From NCBI GenBank assembly GCA_025024175.1, contig QCXZ01000045.1, positions 4,466,649 to 4,530,648 on the forward strand: a stretch of 64,000 nt of DNA, in the 5' to 3' direction. Origin of the DNA: Rhyzopertha dominica. Its lineage: Eukaryota; Arthropoda; Insecta; Coleoptera; Bostrichidae. The notes beneath the pieces are model-generated. The model was not told where the DNA came from. It made no database searches and saw nothing but the letters and a program-made list of their open reading frames with translations. Every line of letters begins with the position of its first letter. The first letter of the stretch is position 1. This document shows positions 62,801-64,000 of this stretch, one piece after another. The position numbers and the translations under genes were made by a program.

Positions 62801-64000
62801 AATTAAAGTAAGATTATTATTTTATAAGTGTGGCTACCGATGGATTTCTCAACTATGCTTGTAAGCATCTGCTCATAAGAATTGTATACACGTATATACA
62901 TTCCATACGAAGTAGAGATACTAAGAACCTGTGTAAATGGTGTTGTTTATAGTACTTTTCCCAGATGTGACATTGCCTACAGAAAGAACAGCTCAAGCTT
63001 GTCCATGCCAAAAACCGCCGGCAGACTTACCATCTAGTAGTAGATATAATAATTTTAAATTGGGTATTTGCCATGTATTTATATTTTATTAAATTGCATA
63101 TTAATAGGTAGCATCTAATCCACAAAACAGCTGTGACAGCTTATAAATTCGAAAAAATGGATCGTAAGGTGTATTTTTAATATTAAAAATATAAATATTT
63201 AAAGGGACCGCCAAAACAACATATTGGCCGTGACGTCAGGTGTTTTGTAAATGGCCGCTAGTTTACATCTGGGGTCAGCGCGTCACGCGTCAGCCTCAGC
63301 CCGTCAATTTATCAGTTTGTTATTTGCATTCATTTTGTGACAAGCGAATTAAAATACGCCAAGAAGAAGTGAAATACTTATGAATTATGACTTCTGAAGG
63401 CATGTTACTATTTGTAAACATAAAAATGTAAGAATCAAAAATGTACCCTCAAACTTGACATTTATTTTAGACCTCAGAATAAATATAAATTGCCATTTAT
63501 TTTCGGAGCTCTTGCGGCTCGTATCCTGTCTGGCTAACAGTCGAATATATGGGGAATAACGTCGTTCTTTATTATAACATTTCCCTCTATCAACTTAAAA
63601 CGCATATAATTTTTCATATCCTCTTCAAGCTATAACAAAATGGAAACTGAATGGTAAAGGCTTATAACCTTAAAAAGAATAATAAAACTTACAGTAAGAA
63701 TTAAGGTGATCTTCACAACAGAAAAACAAACTTCGGCATATCACGCCTAGGGGCCTTAAACAATTTTTTCATACGTTGATAATCTCGAGGAACGGTTACA
63801 AAAATTTTGTTAGCTGTACTGACTGAAGTGCTTTTATAACCATGTACAAAACAACACTTGTTTTGTTTTCCATACATAATAGATGCCTGTAATACTACAT
63901 AAATCACTTTTTGGTGCTGCCTCTTACACCGTCCTTTCAATAAAGACCACACAAAAGCTTTTCCAATACAAGAATGATACTACACCATTAAATAGCATGC
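59841..64000. other. unassigned AT-rich stretch at the right edge
   Basis: No supported gene. The frames at 59927-60214, 61061-61264, 61889-62113, 62140-62406 and 63713-63952 have no recognisable domain. 63205-63320 is GC-richer (ggccgtgacgtcaggtg, then cagcgcgtcacgcgtcagcc), which could be a regulatory or repeat segment. An ambiguous base lies near 61539. Confidence 0.4.

Overview
The window looks like AT-rich, repeat-dense nuclear DNA from an insect. The evidence is fragments of mariner/Tc1-type, Gypsy-type and DIRS-type transposons, tRNA-derived SINEs, many foldback MITEs, and two spliced exons of an animal growth-factor-like gene. I cannot name the order or species. There are no bacterial-style genes or operons. 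Almost every long open frame is a chance opening in AT-rich DNA.

Only one host gene is well supported. Two + strand exons (54984-55183 and 57461-57724) have consensus splice sites and join in frame. They encode part of a secreted-protein propeptide that resembles the latency/propeptide region of TGF-beta superfamily ligands. The signal peptide and the cystine-knot ligand domain are not visible, so the gene must extend outside the window or into unrecognised exons. Its intron (55184-57460) carries a 1.49 kb foldback transposon that has a second MITE nested in its centre.

The most notable object is at 48462-53050. It is a ~4.6 kb element with inverted terminal repeats, a 36-nt extension found only on the right repeat, and an internal region that is the exact complement of the right end joined to the left end. 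That is the architecture of DIRS-type (tyrosine-recombinase) retrotransposons. This copy has no recognisable RT or recombinase frame. It carries an 87-bp tandem array of hairpin-bearing units and a 5S-rRNA-like segment with an internal Pol III promoter and a T9 run. It therefore looks like a non-autonomous DIRS derivative that has captured a 5S module.

Layout: 1-11.8 kb is mostly unassigned DNA with a mariner fragment (3.5-3.85 kb) and a MITE (4.31-4.67 kb). 11.8-14.25 kb holds a long-TIR mariner/Tc1-group element, a SINE and a Gypsy RT relic. 19.6-20.1 kb has a palindromic MITE and a hairpin. 25.27-26.94 kb is an interrupted mariner. 29.8-33.0 kb has two inverted copies of an ~0.85 kb repeat family (called family A here) flanking a Tc1-like relic. 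34.1 kb has paired hammerhead-like motifs. 37.8-38.0 kb has SINE pieces. 38.63-39.58 kb is a TIR element with a TATT duplication. 42.5-42.8 kb is a transposase relic. 43.18-44.84 kb is a TIR element holding a tRNA-like hairpin. 47.33-48.17 kb is a third family A copy. 48.46-53.05 kb is the DIRS-like element. 54.0-54.5 kb has two SINE copies. The TGF-beta-like gene follows, and a fourth family A copy lies at 58.95-59.84 kb.
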